From: Clostridiales bacterium UBA3277
GTDB lineage: Bacteria > Bacillota > Clostridia > Oscillospirales > Oscillospiraceae
DNA: 5,470 bases
NCBI GenBank assembly: GCA_002362145.1
Contig: DETX01000059.1
Location: 1-5,470 of the forward strand
Direction: 5' to 3'
Of the stretch, positions 3,822-5,470 are shown one piece after another (the stretch's first letter is position 1; each line of letters begins with the position of its first letter). A program made the position numbers and the translations under genes. The notes beneath the pieces are model-generated. The model saw nothing but the letters and a program-made list of their open reading frames with translations, did not search any database and had not been told where the DNA came from.

Positions 3822-5240
3822 ATGGAAAGCATCGCATCCTTCTTCGCGGCGGCAGGAAACGTACTCAACTGCGTCGTGGCTGCCGTCAACGACGTGCTAT
3901 GGAATAAATACCTGCTGCTATTGTTCCTGCTGATGGGCAGCGGCGTATTCTTTTCCATCCGCACCCGGTTCGTCCAGGTCCGCAGATTCGGTGCGGGAAT
4001 GCGCCGGGTCTTTGGCAACATCAGCCTCAAGGGTAAAAAGGCCGGCAAGGAGGGCATGAGCTCCTTCCAGGCCCTGGCCACCGCCATTGCCGCCCAGGTG
4101 GGCACCGGCAACATCGCCGGCTGCGCCTCCGCCCTGGTGGCCGGCGGCCCCGGCGCCATCTTCTGGATGTGGGCCTCCGCCTTCTTCGGAATGTCCACCA
4201 TCTACAGCGAGGCGGTGCTGGCCCAGAAGTATAAGCAGGTCAGCGAAAACGGCGAAGTCACCGGCGGCCCCATCTATTACATCCGGGCGGCCTTCAAGGG
4301 CTGGCTGGGCAAGTTCCTGGCCGTATTCTTCGCCATTGCCATCATCCTGGCCCTGGGCTTCATGGGCAACATGGTCCAGGCCAACTCCATCGGCGACGCT
4401 TTCAGCACCGCCTTCGGTGTGCCCAAGGTCCTCACCGGCGCCATCATCGCCTGCGTGTGCGCCTTCATTTTTCTGGGCGGCGTGAAGCGGATCGCCTCCG
4501 TCACCGAAAAACTGGTGCCCGTCATGGCCGTGTTCTACATTCTCGGCTCCCTGGCGGCCATCGGCTTCAACATTCAGAATCTGCTGCCCGCCATCAAGTC
4601 CATCTTCGTCGGGGCCTTCCAGCCCCAGGCCGTCCTGGGCGGCGCCCTGGGCGTCGGCGTCAAGGAGGCCATGCGCTTCGGCGTAGCCCGGGGCCTCTTC
4701 TCCAACGAGGCCGGCATGGGCTCCACCCCCCACGCCCACGCCCTTGCCAAGGTTGAAAAGCCCCAGGATCAGGGCGAAGTCGCCATGATCGGCGTGTTCA
4801 TCGACACCTTCGTGGTGCTGAACATGACCGCCCTGGTGATTTTGACCTCCGGGGTTCTGGGCACTGTCGGCCCCGACGGCAGCTTTATCACCGCCACCGC
4901 CCTGGCCCAGGCCGCTTTCAACAAAACCTTCGGTTCCTTCGGCAGCGCCTTTGTGGCCGTGTGCCTGCTGTTCTTCGCCTTCTCCACCATCATCGGCTGG
5001 TACTTCTTCGGCGAGAGCAACGTCAAGGCCCTCTTCGGCGGCAGCAAGACCGCCAAGGTCGTCTACAGCGTCATCGCCCTGGTGCTCATTGTGGTGGGCT
5101 CCTTCCAGAAGGTCTCTCTGGTGTGGGACATGAGCGATATGTTCAACGGCCTCATGGTCATCCCCAACCTGCTGGCGGTGCTGGCCCTCAGCGGCATCGT
5201 GGCAAAGTTTGCCAGGGACGACGCCCATACCCTTCGCTGA
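3822..5240 (+). CDS. AGCS-family sodium:alanine/glycine symporter
   Basis: A 472-residue integral membrane protein that takes up alanine and/or glycine with sodium (AGCS family, as AlsT/AgcS). Sequence marks: a first membrane segment (about 28-46), SFQALATAIAAQVGTGNIAG (81-100), whose GTGNIAG belongs to the broken helix that forms the substrate and ion site, the family signature GGPGAIFWMWASAFFGM (108-124) with Glu130 following, and GLFSNEAGMGSTPHAHA (291-307). Further hydrophobic segments fall near 162-183, 203-220, 230-250, 319-345, 372-395, 411-429 and 441-464, consistent with about eleven helices. Length is normal for the family (about 450-490). The ATG at 3822 has AAAGAGG seven bases upstream. 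The glycine riboswitch in the leader argues that glycine is a physiological substrate, while the family alone does not separate glycine from alanine. It is a single-gene unit ended by the terminator at 5291-5327. Confidence 0.96.
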   Translation: MESIASFFAAAGNVLNCVVAAVNDVLWNKYLLLLFLLMGSGVFFSIRTRFVQVRRFGAGMRRVFGNISLKGKKAGKEGMSSFQALATAIAAQVGTGNIAGCASALVAGGPGAIFWMWASAFFGMSTIYSEAVLAQKYKQVSENGEVTGGPIYYIRAAFKGWLGKFLAVFFAIAIILALGFMGNMVQANSIGDAFSTAFGVPKVLTGAIIACVCAFIFLGGVKRIASVTEKLVPVMAVFYILGSLAAIGFNIQNLLPAIKSIFVGAFQPQAVLGGALGVGVKEAMRFGVARGLFSNEAGMGSTPHAHALAKVEKPQDQGEVAMIGVFIDTFVVLNMTALVILTSGVLGTVGPDGSFITATALAQAAFNKTFGSFGSAFVAVCLLFFAFSTIIGWYFFGESNVKALFGGSKTAKVVYSVIALVLIVVGSFQKVSLVWDMSDMFNGLMVIPNLLAVLALSGIVAKFARDDAHTLR

Positions 5241-5290
5241 AAAAAATCAAGGTTCCGGCCGGTTCGGGCATTGTTCGCAGACTGTAAAAT

Positions 5291-5327
5291 ACGCAAAAGG
5301 CGTGACAGAAAGTCACGCCTTTTGCGT
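5291..5327. terminator. Intrinsic terminator after the symporter gene
   Basis: A perfect 16-bp stem (ACGCAAAAGGCGTGAC 5291-5306 with 5312-5327) encloses the loop AGAAA. The GC-rich core GGCGTGAC/GTCACGCC is followed by TTTT within the outer stem, and the mirrored A-run gives the same on the minus strand, so it can work in both directions. It ends 87 bases after the symporter stop. Confidence 0.88.
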
Positions 5328-5390
5328 TAAGCGGATCGCCGCCCTCGCGGCGCAGGGGATACGGTCCTGGGTTTGGAATGGAAGTGACGT

Positions 5391-5424
5391 AAAACGCCCC
5401 GGGCATGGGAAGGTGCCCGGGGCG
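5391..5424 (-). terminator. Terminator-like hairpin for a convergent gene to the right
   Basis: An 11-bp perfect stem (CGCCCCGGGCA 5395-5405 with 5414-5424) has an eight-base loop. On the minus strand it is followed by TTTT (5391-5394), on the plus strand by CTTTACC. The better T-run on the minus strand suggests that it ends a leftward gene lying beyond the window. No gene is seen in the rest of 5241-5470. Confidence 0.6.
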
Positions 5425-5470
5425 CTTTACCCCAATGCGTTACCTGTGTGGCTGCAAACCGGAAGGAAAC

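Noticed and set aside
3601..3933. Plus-strand open frame running through the riboswitch and terminator
   Set aside because: It reads through aptamer 2 and the terminator and overlaps the symporter start in another frame; the RNA features explain this sequence better.
3918..5228. Minus-strand open frame of 436 codons opposite the symporter
   Set aside because: The translation is dominated by Gly, Asp, His, Glu and Ala repeats, the mirror image of hydrophobic membrane-helix codons. The plus strand clearly encodes an AGCS transporter.
5188..5406. Minus-strand open frame of 72 codons across the terminators
   Set aside because: It spans the terminator at 5291-5327 and the 3' end of the symporter gene, and its translation shows no family resemblance.
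1..5470. Mobile element, attachment site, tRNA or rRNA
   Set aside because: No transposase or integrase motifs, terminal repeats with target duplications, cloverleaf sequences or rRNA segments were seen on either strand.

Overview
The window looks like chromosomal DNA of a high-GC member of the Clostridia (Oscillospiraceae/Ruminococcaceae-like Firmicutes). The reasons are GC-rich codon use with strong purine-rich ribosome binding sites, Firmicutes-type promoters and hairpin-plus-T-run terminators, a tandem glycine riboswitch, and protein families common in gut Clostridia. This placement is inference; there is no rRNA or other marker gene.

Layout. Positions 1-83 hold two hairpins, at least one a strong bidirectional terminator. 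Positions 89-1738 (minus strand) hold a two-gene operon: a small CrtO-type membrane acyltransferase followed by a GT28-family diacylglycerol glucosyl/galactosyltransferase (MGDG synthase/UgtP type). An AT-rich divergent promoter region (about 1739-1934) carries a good minus-strand promoter and two dyad symmetries. Positions 1935-3369 (plus strand) hold two overlapping genes: a PlsC-like acyltransferase with variant active-site motifs and a PAP2/AUR1-like membrane lipid phosphatase or phosphotransferase. Positions 3370-3821 are a long leader: a 20-bp-spaced direct repeat, a TTGACA promoter, a tandem glycine riboswitch, an intrinsic terminator and a second imperfect hairpin. Positions 3822-5240 encode an AGCS-family sodium:alanine/glycine symporter. 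Positions 5241-5470 contain no gene but hold two further terminator-like hairpins, the second oriented for a gene entering from the right.

How the genes work together. The left two thirds read as a divergent membrane-lipid module. An acyltransferase could make phosphatidic acid or another acyl-lipid, the PAP2 protein could release or transfer a lipid phosphate to give diacylglycerol, the GT28 enzyme could glycosylate diacylglycerol, and the CrtO-like protein could acylate a glycosylated lipid. The individual families are supported by motifs; the joint pathway is inference. The right third is a separate unit: glycine sensed by the leader RNA controls a transporter for glycine/alanine uptake.

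I found no mobile element, CRISPR array, tRNA or rRNA, and no clear evidence for a wholly undescribed system. The best leads are the variant catalytic motif of the PlsC-like protein, the carotenoid-type acyltransferase in a glycolipid context, the unusual first riboswitch aptamer and the repeat structures beside the promoters.
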